The translations under genes were made by a program, and so were the position numbers. Shown piece after piece: positions 18,559 to 27,471 of a stretch of 64,000 nucleotides of DNA (the first letter of the stretch is position 1; each line of letters starts with the position of its first letter). The stretch is from contig AAZW01000001.1 of NCBI GenBank assembly GCA_000169995.1, positions 124,001-188,000 of the forward strand, read 5' to 3'. Source of the stretch: Vibrionales bacterium SWAT-3 (lineage in GTDB: Bacteria; Pseudomonadota; Gammaproteobacteria; Enterobacterales; Vibrionaceae). The notes under the pieces are model-generated. The model was not told where the DNA came from. It searched no databases and saw only the letters and a list, made by a program, of their open reading frames with translations.

Positions 18559-19269
18559 ATGGATAGCCCAGTGGTCACACTGCAACAGGCCAGTAAAAGC
18601 TTTATTGATGGCAAAGAAACCCATCAGGTATTGGACAACATCGACTTCAATGTAGGGACTGGTGTCAGCGTTGCTTTGACTGGTTCAAGTGGCAGTGGCA
18701 AGAGTACTCTACTCAATTTAATTGCGGGCTTTGAACCTCTTTCAGAAGGCGAGTTATGGCTCGATGGTGAAAATACATCAGCTTGGAAAGACCAACACTG
18801 GAGCCGTTTCCGCCATCAAAAGCTCGGTGTTATCTTTCAGCAGTTCAACCTGCTCACTCCACTCAATGTAAAACAAAACATCGCCTTTCCATTACATTTA
18901 AACCAACAGAAATGGGGAGCTTGGTGTGATTACTTAGTCGACGCATTAGGTATCAGCGAACTACTTAATAGACACGTATCTACCCTCTCTGGTGGTCAAC
19001 AACAGCGGGTCGCTATCGCTCGAGCATTGGCTCACAAACCTAAACTTTTGCTTGCAGATGAGCCCACAGGAAATCTAGATCATAAAGCGGGGTTGGAGGT
19101 GATGAGATTATTAAGTGAAATCACTACACAAGGCAACACCGCTGTATTATTGGTAACGCACAGCCCTGAATGCGCTGATTTCATGCAGAGACAGTTGGTA
19201 TTAGACAATGGAAAACTCAAGCATGTAAACCAAAAGCAAGCCAGTGAGATGACTCATGCCAAAAGTTAG
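18559..19269 (+). CDS. ABC transporter ATPase, LolD/MacB class
   Basis: A 236-residue cytoplasmic ATPase of the class that partners with FtsX-type permeases for lipoprotein or macrolide-like export. Walker A GSSGSGKST at 42-50, the LolD-type Q-loop IFQQFNLL, signature [14 protein letters not shown] and Walker B LLLADEPTGNLD are present. A strong AAGGAGAGG ribosome site precedes ATG 18559. The gene overlaps the permease gene by 14 bases, so the two are coupled. Confidence 0.88.
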   Translation: MDSPVVTLQQASKSFIDGKETHQVLDNIDFNVGTGVSVALTGSSGSGKSTLLNLIAGFEPLSEGELWLDGENTSAWKDQHWSRFRHQKLGVIFQQFNLLTPLNVKQNIAFPLHLNQQKWGAWCDYLVDALGISELLNRHVSTLSGGQQQRVAIARALAHKPKLLLADEPTGNLDHKAGLEVMRLLSEITTQGNTAVLLVTHSPECADFMQRQLVLDNGKLKHVNQKQASEMTHAKS

Positions 19270-21766
19270 TTCTACTCATACGCCTGCTCGCTTAGCGATC
19301 ACGCACACCAAACTGACGCTAAACCTATTCGCTGCGCATTATCGACATTATCCTTTGCAAGCTGCGGCGATCTTGATTGGCATAGTGTTGGCAGTCACCT
19401 TATTTGTCGCGGTACAAGCCATCAACTTGAATGCCAAACGCAGCTATGCAGAATCTACCGAGCAACTGAGCGCTCAGGCTCAGAACCTAATCATCCCACC
19501 AGCAGGACAAAACTACTTACCTGAATCGCTCTACTTCAAGCTAAGACAAAACGGACTTAGCGCGGTACTACCGGTGATTGAAGGACGTGTGAGAGACGAG
19601 CAAGGACGTCGTTGGTCAATCCAAGGCAGTGAGCTCATCGCCGCTCTTACCTCAAGAGCTCGCTATTCCGAAGAGAGCGAACAAAGCATATCGCTTTTTG
19701 ATAATGCACTTCCCCTACCTCAGCTCTTGGCAGGCAAGCCCATCGTGATGATCAGCCAGTCGCAGCATCAAAGCTTAGACGAAGTGGAAACGCTGATCCT
19801 CGATGACATCGTTACCCAAGTGGTTGTGCTGCCTGATGAGTGGCAACTGGGGAGTCGAATGCTGATGGACATCGGATTCGCTCAACAACTGCTCAACAAA
19901 CAAGGTCAACTGAGCTATATCGCCGTTTTTGATACCAAGAACCAACCACAAGATAACTGGCAGAGTCTCATCGCAGAACAAGGGCAATGGATCACTAACA
20001 ACCAAAGTACCGACCTTGGCTCCATTACCGACAGCTTTCACCTCAATTTAACTGCCATGAGCTTGCTCGCGTTTTTGGTTGGTTTGTTCATCGCTTATAA
20101 CGGCGTGAAATACAGCTTACTGAAACGTAATCGGCTGTTAGTACAAATTCAGCAAGCAGGCGTTTCACCAAGCATCGTGTTTTCTGCCTTGCTCATTGAA
20201 CTCACCGTTCTAGTAACCCTAGGAGCTTCAATCGGTTTCATTTTGGGTATTCAATTAAGCCACTGGCTCCATCCCACCGTGGCGATAACGCTGGAACAAC
20301 TGTACGGAGCAACACTTCTGCCTGGCACATGGCAGTGGTCATGGTTAGTTCAGGCCTTAGTGCTCACCTTAGCCGCCACACTTGTTGCCTGCTGGCAGCA
20401 CTTTAAACAACGCATTCAACAACCGCTCTCTTCTCATGGTGGCTTTTATCAAACGCCAGAGGCTTCAAACGAAAACCGACTGTTTATCATCGGAATAACA
20501 CTCACGGGTATCGCATTAGCTGGCTTGTGGCTTAGCGAACATCACCGCTTCACCATGGCGTGGCTTGGTGTACTAGTGGTATCTATTCCTTTGTATTTGC
20601 CTAAAACACTCAGCGTATTAGCAAATTGGAGTGAACAGCGCACTCAGTCGGGGTTGATGCAGTACCTGTTTGCTGAATTGAGAGAGCTCATCTCTCCACT
20701 ATCCCTTGCCATGATGGCGCTGCTTCTTGCTGTAACGGCTAACATGGGAATGAATACCTTAGTAGGCAGCTTTGAATCCACTCTAAAGCAATGGTTAGAA
20801 CAGCGGCTGCATGCTGACATTTACGTTAGTCCAGCTCAAGGTGAAATCGCTAATGTAGAACGTGCGTTAGAGAAGTTTGAGAACGTTGAAACCGTTTATA
20901 AGCAATATTATGTCGACGATAACTTGCAAGGCTTGCCAACGTTACTCGGTACCAAAGACAAAGATACATTAGCGCAAACCATGGTGTTCCAATCGCAACT
21001 TGATAACTTTTGGCAACGCTTCTATCAGGGTGAACTGGTTGCGATAAGCGAACCTACGGCAGTGAAACTCGGTTTGTCTTTGAACAGCGAACTTAGGCTC
21101 GACTCTATTCCAAACAAATCACTAATCGTCGGGGCGATTTTCCACGACTACGGCTCACCCAATGGCGAGGTATTGCTTGCCCCTAATTTATGGCTTGAAA
21201 GCGGTTTTACTAAATTGCCAACTAGCCTAGGGGTTAAAGTCTCTGGAGACCAACAACAAGTCTACGAACAGTTACGCCAGCAATTGAACTTGCACCCAAG
21301 TCAGCTCTACGATCAAGCGCAGATCAAATCTCTCGCCTTGGACATCTTTTCACAAACCTTCGCCATTACACGCGCACTAAATGGCGTCACCTTGATGGTT
21401 GCCGTCATTGGCCTGTTCTGTGCGTGTTTTATGCTGCTCGATGCTCGTAAGGCCGCTATCGCAAGGTTGTATGCGCTTGGCGTAAGCCGTAAAAAGTTGA
21501 TGGCGATGGTGATCGGGCAAATCGTTGTGCTTGTGACCTTTACTTTGGTTATCGCCATCCCACTCGGTGCTATGGTTGGCTATGTACTAACAGACATTGT
21601 CACCCTGCGAGCCTTCGGTTGGAGCTTAAATTACCAGTGGAATTGGAGCGATGCGCTCAGTATTTCCTTCATCACAATTATTGTGGCGGTGATTGCAACA
21701 CTCATTCCTCTATGGCGCTTGGTCAGTAAGCCTGTGGTATCCAGTTTGCAAAGTGAGGTGTTGTAA
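19256..21766 (+). CDS. FtsX-like ABC permease, duplicated form
   Basis: An 836-residue inner-membrane permease with two FtsX-like units. There is a membrane segment near residues 35-55, a large periplasmic domain, three segments around 265-380, further segments near 405-445, a segment at 480-500, a second periplasmic domain and three C-terminal segments (about 700-825). The last contain the FtsX pattern ALGVSRKKLMAMVIGQIV. Large duplicated permeases of this kind belong to predicted export or envelope-maintenance systems. Its end overlaps the next ATG (TAATG), linking it to the AttH-like lipoprotein. Confidence 0.82.
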   Translation: MPKVSSTHTPARLAITHTKLTLNLFAAHYRHYPLQAAAILIGIVLAVTLFVAVQAINLNAKRSYAESTEQLSAQAQNLIIPPAGQNYLPESLYFKLRQNGLSAVLPVIEGRVRDEQGRRWSIQGSELIAALTSRARYSEESEQSISLFDNALPLPQLLAGKPIVMISQSQHQSLDEVETLILDDIVTQVVVLPDEWQLGSRMLMDIGFAQQLLNKQGQLSYIAVFDTKNQPQDNWQSLIAEQGQWITNNQSTDLGSITDSFHLNLTAMSLLAFLVGLFIAYNGVKYSLLKRNRLLVQIQQAGVSPSIVFSALLIELTVLVTLGASIGFILGIQLSHWLHPTVAITLEQLYGATLLPGTWQWSWLVQALVLTLAATLVACWQHFKQRIQQPLSSHGGFYQTPEASNENRLFIIGITLTGIALAGLWLSEHHRFTMAWLGVLVVSIPLYLPKTLSVLANWSEQRTQSGLMQYLFAELRELISPLSLAMMALLLAVTANMGMNTLVGSFESTLKQWLEQRLHADIYVSPAQGEIANVERALEKFENVETVYKQYYVDDNLQGLPTLLGTKDKDTLAQTMVFQSQLDNFWQRFYQGELVAISEPTAVKLGLSLNSELRLDSIPNKSLIVGAIFHDYGSPNGEVLLAPNLWLESGFTKLPTSLGVKVSGDQQQVYEQLRQQLNLHPSQLYDQAQIKSLALDIFSQTFAITRALNGVTLMVAVIGLFCACFMLLDARKAAIARLYALGVSRKKLMAMVIGQIVVLVTFTLVIAIPLGAMVGYVLTDIVTLRAFGWSLNYQWNWSDALSISFITIIVAVIATLIPLWRLVSKPVVSSLQSEVL

Positions 21767-22896
21767 TGAACATTGGCTTGAAGAGTAAGTTAATCAGACT
21801 ATCTGCTATCTCACTGGGTCTGCTATCTCTATGGGGTTGTGACAAGGTCGATCCGAATTCCGCTCAAAACATGGGATCAATACTCGGCGGGAACAGCGAA
21901 CAGCAGAGTGATCAATTCAGTCCCGTCATTAAAGGCGTTGAACTCAACTTCCCTGAAGACCACCAAGCACACCCTAATTTTCGACATGAGTGGTGGTACC
22001 TAACAGCCAACCTCATCGATGAGGACGGCAACACGCTAGGTGTACAATGGACACAGTTCCGCTTTGCCGCAGATCCAGAAAACAGCGTCGAACAAAACAA
22101 GTCAACCGCATGGCAAAGCCAACAGATCTACATGGCGCACAGTGCCGTCACCACCAAAGACAAACACTACGCCGATGAAAAATGGTCACGCGATCAAGCA
22201 GAATTGGCAGGAGTAAACACATCACCGTTTCACGTCTATATTGATGATTGGCAATGGACATCTACTACTGATGACTTGTTCCCTGCCACATTGAATGCTA
22301 ACTCAGAGCAGTTTGGCTACTCGTTAACACTGACTAGCGACGCTCCCTATCAAAAACAAGGAGAGCAAGGCTACAGCACCAAAAGCAGTGACGGAAAAGT
22401 CGCATCCTACTACTACAGTCAGCCATTCATCGATGTATCAGGCGACGTGACGATTGATGGTGTGACACATCAGGTTTCAGGCAAAGGTTGGATAGACAGA
22501 GAATGGAGCTCACAGTTCTTACTCGACTCACAACAAGGCTGGGATTGGTTTGCACTTAGGCTCAGTGACGAAACCAGCCTAGTCGTATTCCAACTGCGAA
22601 ACTCGGCAACAGGCGAAGCCAGTTATGCTCACGCAAGGCTGATGCAGCAAAATGGTTCTGGTACTGCTATTTCGCAGCAAGACATTACTCTCACTGCAAC
22701 CAAACAGACAGTAATTGATGGGCGCGATTATCCAACAGAGTGGCTGGTTTCAATTCCAAGCCAGCAAATAGAACTGACAGTCTCGGCCCTCAACCCAAAA
22801 GCAAAAATGCCACTATCGGTTCCCTATTGGGAGGGGCCAATCTCAATTAAAGGAACACACTCAGGTACAGGGTATATGGAGTTGACCGGGTATTAG
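21766..22896 (+). CDS. AttH/CrtC-like (lipocalin-like domain) lipoprotein
   Basis: A 376-residue lipoprotein: signal segment and lipobox LWGC with Cys25, then a domain of the AttH/hydroxyneurosporene-synthase (CrtC) type. Typical stretches are PNFRHEWWYLTANLIDEDGN, the short WTQFRFA and IYMAHSAVT strands, and GKGWIDREWSSQ about residue 240. In other bacteria AttH-type proteins are encoded beside a LolD-like ATPase and an FtsX-like permease, exactly as here. The three genes form one overlapping operon. The biochemical role of AttH proteins in this setting is not established. Confidence 0.8.
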   Translation: MNIGLKSKLIRLSAISLGLLSLWGCDKVDPNSAQNMGSILGGNSEQQSDQFSPVIKGVELNFPEDHQAHPNFRHEWWYLTANLIDEDGNTLGVQWTQFRFAADPENSVEQNKSTAWQSQQIYMAHSAVTTKDKHYADEKWSRDQAELAGVNTSPFHVYIDDWQWTSTTDDLFPATLNANSEQFGYSLTLTSDAPYQKQGEQGYSTKSSDGKVASYYYSQPFIDVSGDVTIDGVTHQVSGKGWIDREWSSQFLLDSQQGWDWFALRLSDETSLVVFQLRNSATGEASYAHARLMQQNGSGTAISQQDITLTATKQTVIDGRDYPTEWLVSIPSQQIELTVSALNPKAKMPLSVPYWEGPISIKGTHSGTGYMELTGY

Positions 22897-23369
22897 GTAT
22901 GTCTGAGCAATCATAAAGCAATGACAATAAAAAGACATGAATTAACCAGCCACCTATTCAAATCGAACGCTCTTGTCACAGCGTAAAGTCATATTCGCTA
23001 CAACATCAAATAATTAAGTACAACCAAGTCAATAAGTTAAATGCACACCTAACAACGCAACTACCCAATAGTGAGGTTCCGTTTTGTGAAGCGATCATGC
23101 ATCGACGTCTGTTTAATAAATACTAACAAGTATAAGTTTTAGATATATTACCAAGAGTAAAAACAACAAAAGCTAATAGCTTAATATTTGGCTACGCGGT
23201 TCATTCTTTACCGGCAACACCATCACGATTTTCAGGGTCATCATCCAAATTAATTGACCCTGTATGTTAGAGAGTATCCGTCCAAGGAGGTCACAGCGCG
23301 CTCAAACATAGCTAGGTGGACCTGACATTATCAAGCAACTCAAATATCCAATTCATATAAAGGGAAAAA
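22897..23369. other. 473-bp intergenic region
   Basis: AT-rich and without an open gene. CAGGGTCA (23233-23240) and TGACCCTG (23255-23262) form a perfect 8-bp inverted repeat with a 14-nt loop, about 110 bases before the RDD gene. No T-run follows. No integron attC-like site was found. Confidence 0.5.
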
Positions 23370-23783
23370 GTGAAAAACAATAGTGACAGTGTAATTACAG
23401 CGCATAAGCTAGCAAGCCCAGGGCGTCGTTATGTAGGGGAGCTCATCGATACTTTCATCAGTGCTATCATATTCATGCTCTTTCTTTCGTTAGGTAATTC
23501 AATCGGCTTATCTCAAGATATAACAGGTTGGTCAGCGAGCTTGATAGCAGCTTCGTACTTCCTACTTTCTGATGGTTTGCCGAGAGGTCAAAGTCTTGGC
23601 AAGAAACTACTGGGAATTTCGGTTATAGATTCGGTTACAGGAGAAAGTTGTAGTTTAACACAATCACTCTTTCGTAATTTGCTATCACCATTGCTTGGCA
23701 TTATCGACGCATTTTTTATTCTTGGTAAAAAGAGACAGAGAATAGGCGACAAGTTGGCGAAAACGGCCGTCATCATTAACTAG
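23370..23783 (+). CDS. RDD-family membrane protein
   Basis: A 137-residue inner-membrane protein with the RDD domain: RRYVGELIDTFISAIIF near the start (the Arg/Asp signature), a second hydrophobic segment, then DGLPRGQSLGKKLLGISVID and a C-terminal QRIGDKLAKTAVI. The start is GTG 23370 behind AAAGGGAAAAA. RDD proteins are small membrane proteins, some of them linked to ion exchange; the function here is unknown. It is the first of a run of small accessory genes. Confidence 0.82.
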   Translation: MKNNSDSVITAHKLASPGRRYVGELIDTFISAIIFMLFLSLGNSIGLSQDITGWSASLIAASYFLLSDGLPRGQSLGKKLLGISVIDSVTGESCSLTQSLFRNLLSPLLGIIDAFFILGKKRQRIGDKLAKTAVIIN

Positions 23784-23813
23784 CTACAAACAGTGGCAGC
23801 TCGAGAGGATACT

Positions 23814-24224
23814 ATGGAACAAGAAGAACAGGAGTTATATCACGCTGCCGTTGAGCTGATTAAAAAACGGTATCCGCGAGGCTGGGGCGGTGCTGCGGCT
23901 GTAAGAACGGAAACAGGCAAAATTTTAACTAGTATTGCTCCCGATACGAAAAATGATGCACTTTCTCTTTGTATGGAGGTCGGCGCCTTTCTGGAAGCGC
24001 ATAAATTGAACGAAAAAGTCACGCACTCTCTGTGTATCTGTCGAGAAGACGAGAATAGTGAGTTTTTGGTGCTATCTCCTTGTGGAGCCTGCCAAGAAAG
24101 ACTGATTCATTGGGGAGGCGACGTTAAAGCAGCTATCTCAACAAAAGAGAATAAGCTGGTGTTCAAAACTATCCGTGAATTAATGCCACACCACTGGTCG
24201 TTAGTAAATGGAACCACTCTATAA
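23814..24224 (+). CDS. Cytidine deaminase-like zinc protein
   Basis: A 136-residue cytoplasmic protein with the zinc motifs of the cytidine deaminase fold: Cys53-Met-Glu55 (SLCMEVGAF) and Pro-Cys90-Gly-Ala-Cys93 (SPCGACQERL). These supply the three Cys ligands and the catalytic Glu. ATG 23814 is preferred to a GTG 21 bases upstream because GAGAGGA precedes it at good spacing. Size and motif spacing resemble free-nucleoside or blasticidin-S-type deaminases; the substrate is unknown. It starts 30 bases after the RDD gene and may be cotranscribed. Confidence 0.78.
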   Translation: MEQEEQELYHAAVELIKKRYPRGWGGAAAVRTETGKILTSIAPDTKNDALSLCMEVGAFLEAHKLNEKVTHSLCICREDENSEFLVLSPCGACQERLIHWGGDVKAAISTKENKLVFKTIRELMPHHWSLVNGTTL

Positions 24225-24334
24225 CAAAACGCTTATTACCAAGCCTCGAAGCCCCTAAGCACTCTATACAATGCTTCTAGGGATGATACGTAACATGATA
24301 ACTGGTAATTTGAAATCTACGCTAGGGAGCTCTA

Positions 24335-24712
24335 TTGGACATTTTGATTCAGCAAGAAATCGATCTTCATCAATATGAAGTTCGGCAAAACAACAATGAT
24401 ATTAAGCGTTTAATACATCCCAATTTTTCTGAAGTCGGTCGCAGTGGCGATAGCTATGACTTTATGTCTATCGTCAAAATGATGAGAGCAGAGGAACCTT
24501 CCACCTCAAAAATTCACTCACAAAACTACGAATGCCTTTTACTAAGCCCTTCGGTACACTTACTAAAATATCAGACAGCTTTGGTAAGTGAACTTGGTGA
24601 TGTGAGTAACTATGCCAAACGTTGCTCTATATGGGTTTTGACTGAGGCTGGTTGGCAGCTTAAATATCACCAAGGCACACCATGTTTACCTTTCGAGCTA
24701 ACCTACAGTTAA
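24335..24712 (+). CDS. SnoaL/DUF4440-like (NTF2-fold) protein
   Basis: A 125-residue cytoplasmic protein: an N-terminal helix with EIDLHQYEVRQNN, LIHPNFSEVGRSG (the typical LL-hPdF-E-G-SG pattern) and a final strand WQLKYHQGTP. This matches small DUF4440/SnoaL-like proteins. The start is TTG 24335, five bases after an AGGGAG site. It lies alone in the accessory patch. No catalytic function can be assigned. Confidence 0.65.
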   Translation: MDILIQQEIDLHQYEVRQNNNDIKRLIHPNFSEVGRSGDSYDFMSIVKMMRAEEPSTSKIHSQNYECLLLSPSVHLLKYQTALVSELGDVSNYAKRCSIWVLTEAGWQLKYHQGTPCLPFELTYS

Positions 24713-24769
24713 GACATCGCATCTGCGCCTTGAATCTCGATTTTATTTAAGTACATAGTAAGGAGATAC

Positions 24770-25255
24770 ATGATTAAACTTAGAGAAATGCGCCATGAAG
24801 AGTACCCCGCTTACTGCGACTATTTTATTGACGATTACAGCCGTGAAATAGCGAAAAACTATGGCCACTCTATGGAGCGTTCCGTTGAGCTAGCTAAAAA
24901 AGATCTACATCGTTGCTTTCCTAATGGCCTTGAAGGAAACGAGCATTCGCTTCTTTGTATAGAAGCTCAGTTAAATGGACAACCATGCCTTGTCGGCTAC
25001 CTTTGGCACTCCATTAATACAGAAGACAATTCTACCTTCATCTACGACTTCTACGTATCTAATTCGTACCGAGGTACTGGCTATGGAAAGCAAGCTCTGA
25101 GCCTATTAGAGCAGCAGCTTAAGGAGCATGGTATTGAACAAATAAAGTTGAGAGTTGCGTACCATAATGAAAGAGCACTGAAACTTTACCAAGCAGTGGG
25201 CTTCTCTATTACTGGTTTTAATATGTCTAAGAAAATAGGAGCTGTTGAAGCCTAA
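24770..25255 (+). CDS. GNAT-family N-acetyltransferase
   Basis: A 161-residue cytoplasmic protein. The acetyl-CoA-binding motif YRGTGYGKQAL (about residues 100-110) and the following LRVAYHNERALKLYQAVGF are diagnostic of GNAT enzymes. A strong AAGGAG site precedes ATG 24770. The acceptor substrate is unknown. Short, independent genes of this sort are common in Vibrio accessory DNA. Confidence 0.85.
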   Translation: MIKLREMRHEEYPAYCDYFIDDYSREIAKNYGHSMERSVELAKKDLHRCFPNGLEGNEHSLLCIEAQLNGQPCLVGYLWHSINTEDNSTFIYDFYVSNSYRGTGYGKQALSLLEQQLKEHGIEQIKLRVAYHNERALKLYQAVGFSITGFNMSKKIGAVEA

Positions 25256-25381
25256 ACCCACACAACCGAGTAATGGAACAGCTAAACATAATATTTGAGT
25301 GAGGATGCATTTTAAGCCACGCATCTCAATGGAATAAGTTCTGTACTCACCTTTTGTCTTAATAAGTATCTAAGGAAGCCT

Positions 25382-25600
25382 GTGAGCAAAGAGATTTATG
25401 ACAAGATGTGGCAACGCTTTAAAGTTGCATCTGAAACCGGCCAATATGAACTAGATGCACATCTATTAGATCTACCCAACGACACTCGAAGAGGGATCAC
25501 TGCTCTAGCCTATCTAAAACAAGGCAACAATGCTCTTCTCGATGAAATAATGAGATTTCAAGAAGCAGTACACATACTCAAGGGCGGGATCGAACTTTAA
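25382..25600 (+). pseudogene. 5' fragment of a 2H-phosphoesterase-like gene, interrupted by an ISAs1 element
   Basis: Codons 1-66 (GTG 25382 after AGGAAG, to 25579) belong to the host gene; the next six codons and the stop at 25598-25600 are read from the insertion sequence. The visible part includes LPNDTRRGITALAYLKQG and DEIMRFQEAVHIL, which joins in frame to EPDQYYHPREELHLT on the far side of the element. The intact protein would have about 241 residues. See the 3' fragment for the catalytic motifs. Confidence 0.85.
25570..25579. repeat. Target-site duplication, left copy
   Basis: ACACATACTC directly precedes the left end of the insertion sequence and recurs at 26814-26823. One more T on the 5' side is shared by both copies, so the exact boundary could shift by one base. 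Confidence 0.88.
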
Positions 25601-26813
25601 CCATTGAAAATAATGGATTTATTTTACAGGGAACTTTTTTAGATAATCACGATCTGATCATGAAGTAAAAAAACATGAGAAATTCGCACATGATTATCAT
25701 TGAGCAACTTAAAAAAGTGAAAGATACCCGTTCGCACATCAATCAAGTTTATCCTGTTATGGAAGTCGCTTTCGTGGTCATAACAGCCATGATTTGTGGT
25801 CAAAATAAATGGACAGAGATTAAGGATTTCGGTGAAGGAAATATCGAGTGGTTACGTGAGTATTTCCCCTACGAAAATGGTCTTCCCACTCGACATAATA
25901 TAGCTGCGATCATGAGATCCGTTGTGCCAGAGACGCTATTGGAAGCTATGGTGGGCTGGGTCAATTTGCACAGAGAGAAGCATGCTCAGCCTATAATCAG
26001 TGTTGATGGGAAGGTTCTAAAAGGGGCAAAAGCAAGCAAACAACAGCACCCCCTCTATATGGTTTCGGCATTTGATGTAGACGAGGGTTTGACTCTCACA
26101 CACCAACCTTGTGACGGCAAAGGTATGGAGCTGCTAGCAATAAGAAACATGCTAGACGCTTTAGATATCAAAGGATGTTTATTAACTGCTGATGCCCTGC
26201 ATTGTCAGGTTGAAACACTGAATAAAGTAGTTGATAAAGGTGGAGATATCCTAGTACAAGTTAAACTGAATCAACCAAGTTTATTAGCAGAAATTGATGT
26301 GCAATTCCAAGACTATTGGGCTTTGCCTGAAGATAAACAGGAATCATACATCACGGAAGAGAAAGGGCATGGTAGAAAAGAGGTTCGTGAGGTTTACGTG
26401 CTTCCTGCAGCCTTCAGCGAAGCACTCAGACAGAAGTGGTGTCTCGTAAAAAGCATTGTTGCAGTGGTAAGAGATAGGAGTGTCAAAGGGAAAGGAAGTT
26501 ATGAAACCTCGTACTATATTTGCACAGACCATTTATCTTTAGAGTTAGCCTCAAAGGCAACAAGAAAGCATTGGCATATTGAGAATCAGCAGCACTGGGC
26601 GTTGGACGTAATTTTCAAAGAAGACGAGCAGCGAATTTACGCTGGGGATTCAGCGTTGAATATGGCTTGTTGTCGTCGCTTTGTGCAGAACCTATTTAGA
26701 AAATCAGAGGGTAACTTGTCTGTACCAAGAAAGATGAACCAAGCCGCATGGAATAAAGATTACAGGGAAAAAGTTCTTTTTACATCAGATTAACAAAGTA
26801 TATTCGCGCCCTT
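25580..26813 (+). mobile_element. ISAs1-family insertion sequence, about 1,234 bp
   Basis: The ends are defined by the 10-bp direct repeats outside and by imperfect terminal inverted repeats inside. The left end AAGGGCGGGATCGAACTTT and the reverse complement of the right end, AAGGGCGCGAATATACTTT, match at 14 of 19 positions. The element holds one intact transposase gene. Size, duplication length and transposase type all agree with the ISAs1 family. Precise excision would rebuild the disrupted host gene, so the insertion looks recent. Confidence 0.88.
25675..26793 (+). CDS. ISAs1-family transposase
   Basis: A 372-residue DDE transposase. Family signatures are KVKDTRSHINQVYPVMEVAF at the start, ISVDGKVLKGAK (first Asp), LTADALHCQ (second Asp) and HWHIENQQHWALDVIFKEDE (Glu, then the conserved tail), ending in NKDYREKVL. 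The frame is complete, so the element may be active. ATG 25690 is a possible alternative start five codons in. Confidence 0.92.
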   Translation: MRNSHMIIIEQLKKVKDTRSHINQVYPVMEVAFVVITAMICGQNKWTEIKDFGEGNIEWLREYFPYENGLPTRHNIAAIMRSVVPETLLEAMVGWVNLHREKHAQPIISVDGKVLKGAKASKQQHPLYMVSAFDVDEGLTLTHQPCDGKGMELLAIRNMLDALDIKGCLLTADALHCQVETLNKVVDKGGDILVQVKLNQPSLLAEIDVQFQDYWALPEDKQESYITEEKGHGRKEVREVYVLPAAFSEALRQKWCLVKSIVAVVRDRSVKGKGSYETSYYICTDHLSLELASKATRKHWHIENQQHWALDVIFKEDEQRIYAGDSALNMACCRRFVQNLFRKSEGNLSVPRKMNQAAWNKDYREKVLFTSD

Positions 26814-26823
26814 ACACATACTC
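26814..26823. repeat. Target-site duplication, right copy
   Basis: ACACATACTC directly follows the right end of the insertion sequence and is identical to 25570-25579. Confidence 0.88.
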
Positions 26824-27351
26824 GAACCCGACCAATATTATCATCCTAGGGAGGAGTTGCATTTAACCATTCTTTCCATCATTTCATGCGTTGCTAACTT
26901 TGAAATTACCCAGGTTAATGCTCAATCCTACATTGAGGTTTTCAATAAAGTTGTAGGTTCAATTGCACCCATTGAGATTGAATATAAAGGCATAAGTGCT
27001 TCTGAAAACTGTATCATCCTCCAAGGCTTTGCTATAGGTAATGGACTTGAACAGTTCCGAAACAAGTTACGTGAAGCGTTAATAGAAGAAGGGCTACGAG
27101 TCACTTTCGATAGTCGATACAAACAGGTCACTGCGCACAGCTCTTTGATTCGCTTTAGATCACCAATCAATAATGCTCAGCGACTTTTTAACCTCTGTGA
27201 GCAATATCGAAATCATACGTTTGGTCGGATTACTCTTAATGACTTCGAACTGGTTTTTAATAATTGGTACCAACACTTGGATATCACTCAATCGTTGTCT
27301 AGAACCTGCATACCACTCAACACAAACGCGAACAGCTTGGCTGAAGCTTAA
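26824..27351 (+). pseudogene. 3' fragment of the IS-split 2H-phosphoesterase-like gene
   Basis: From 26824 the frame reads EPDQYYHPREELHLTILSII and runs to a stop at 27351. In the rebuilt numbering the two 2H motifs are His79-Leu-Thr81 and His171-Ser-Ser173, with GISASENCIILQGF between them and a late FNNWYQH. This is the layout of 2'-5' RNA ligase/cyclic phosphodiesterase relatives. A TTG at 26857 could restart translation, but its GGGAGGAG site is too close to be convincing. Both catalytic motifs lie in this half; without the N-terminal 66 residues folding is doubtful. Confidence 0.82.
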
Positions 27352-27425
27352 CTACGTTACTTATCGATACACTAAGCGTTCTCTAGTGCTAATAGCACTC
27401 ACTAATAAAGTGTTCGCAAAATAAA

Positions 27426-27446
27426 AAGCCATCACTAGGATGGCTT
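27426..27446. terminator. Bidirectional terminator
   Basis: AAGCCATC (27426-27433) pairs with GATGGCTT (27439-27446), with A-rich and T-rich flanks. It separates the split 2H gene from the convergent endonuclease gene. Confidence 0.75.
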
Positions 27447-27471
27447 CTTTGCATTGGCTTCAGTTTATATA

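Noticed and set aside
23233..23262. CAGGGTCA/TGACCCTG as terminator of the AttH operon
   Set aside because: It lies over 330 bases after the operon end and has no T-run; kept only as an inverted repeat in the gap.
22897..25380. Integron cassette array
   Set aside because: No RYYYAAC...GTTRRRY paired sites or repeated cassette-end sequence could be found between the small genes.
25382..25600. Independent 72-residue protein gene
   Set aside because: Its last six codons are IS sequence and its body continues in frame beyond the element, so it is a gene fragment.
25628..25640. CAGGGAACTTTTT as possible left end of the insertion sequence
   Set aside because: No matching right end exists, while AAGGGCG ends with a 10-bp direct repeat and a restored host frame place the boundary at 25580.
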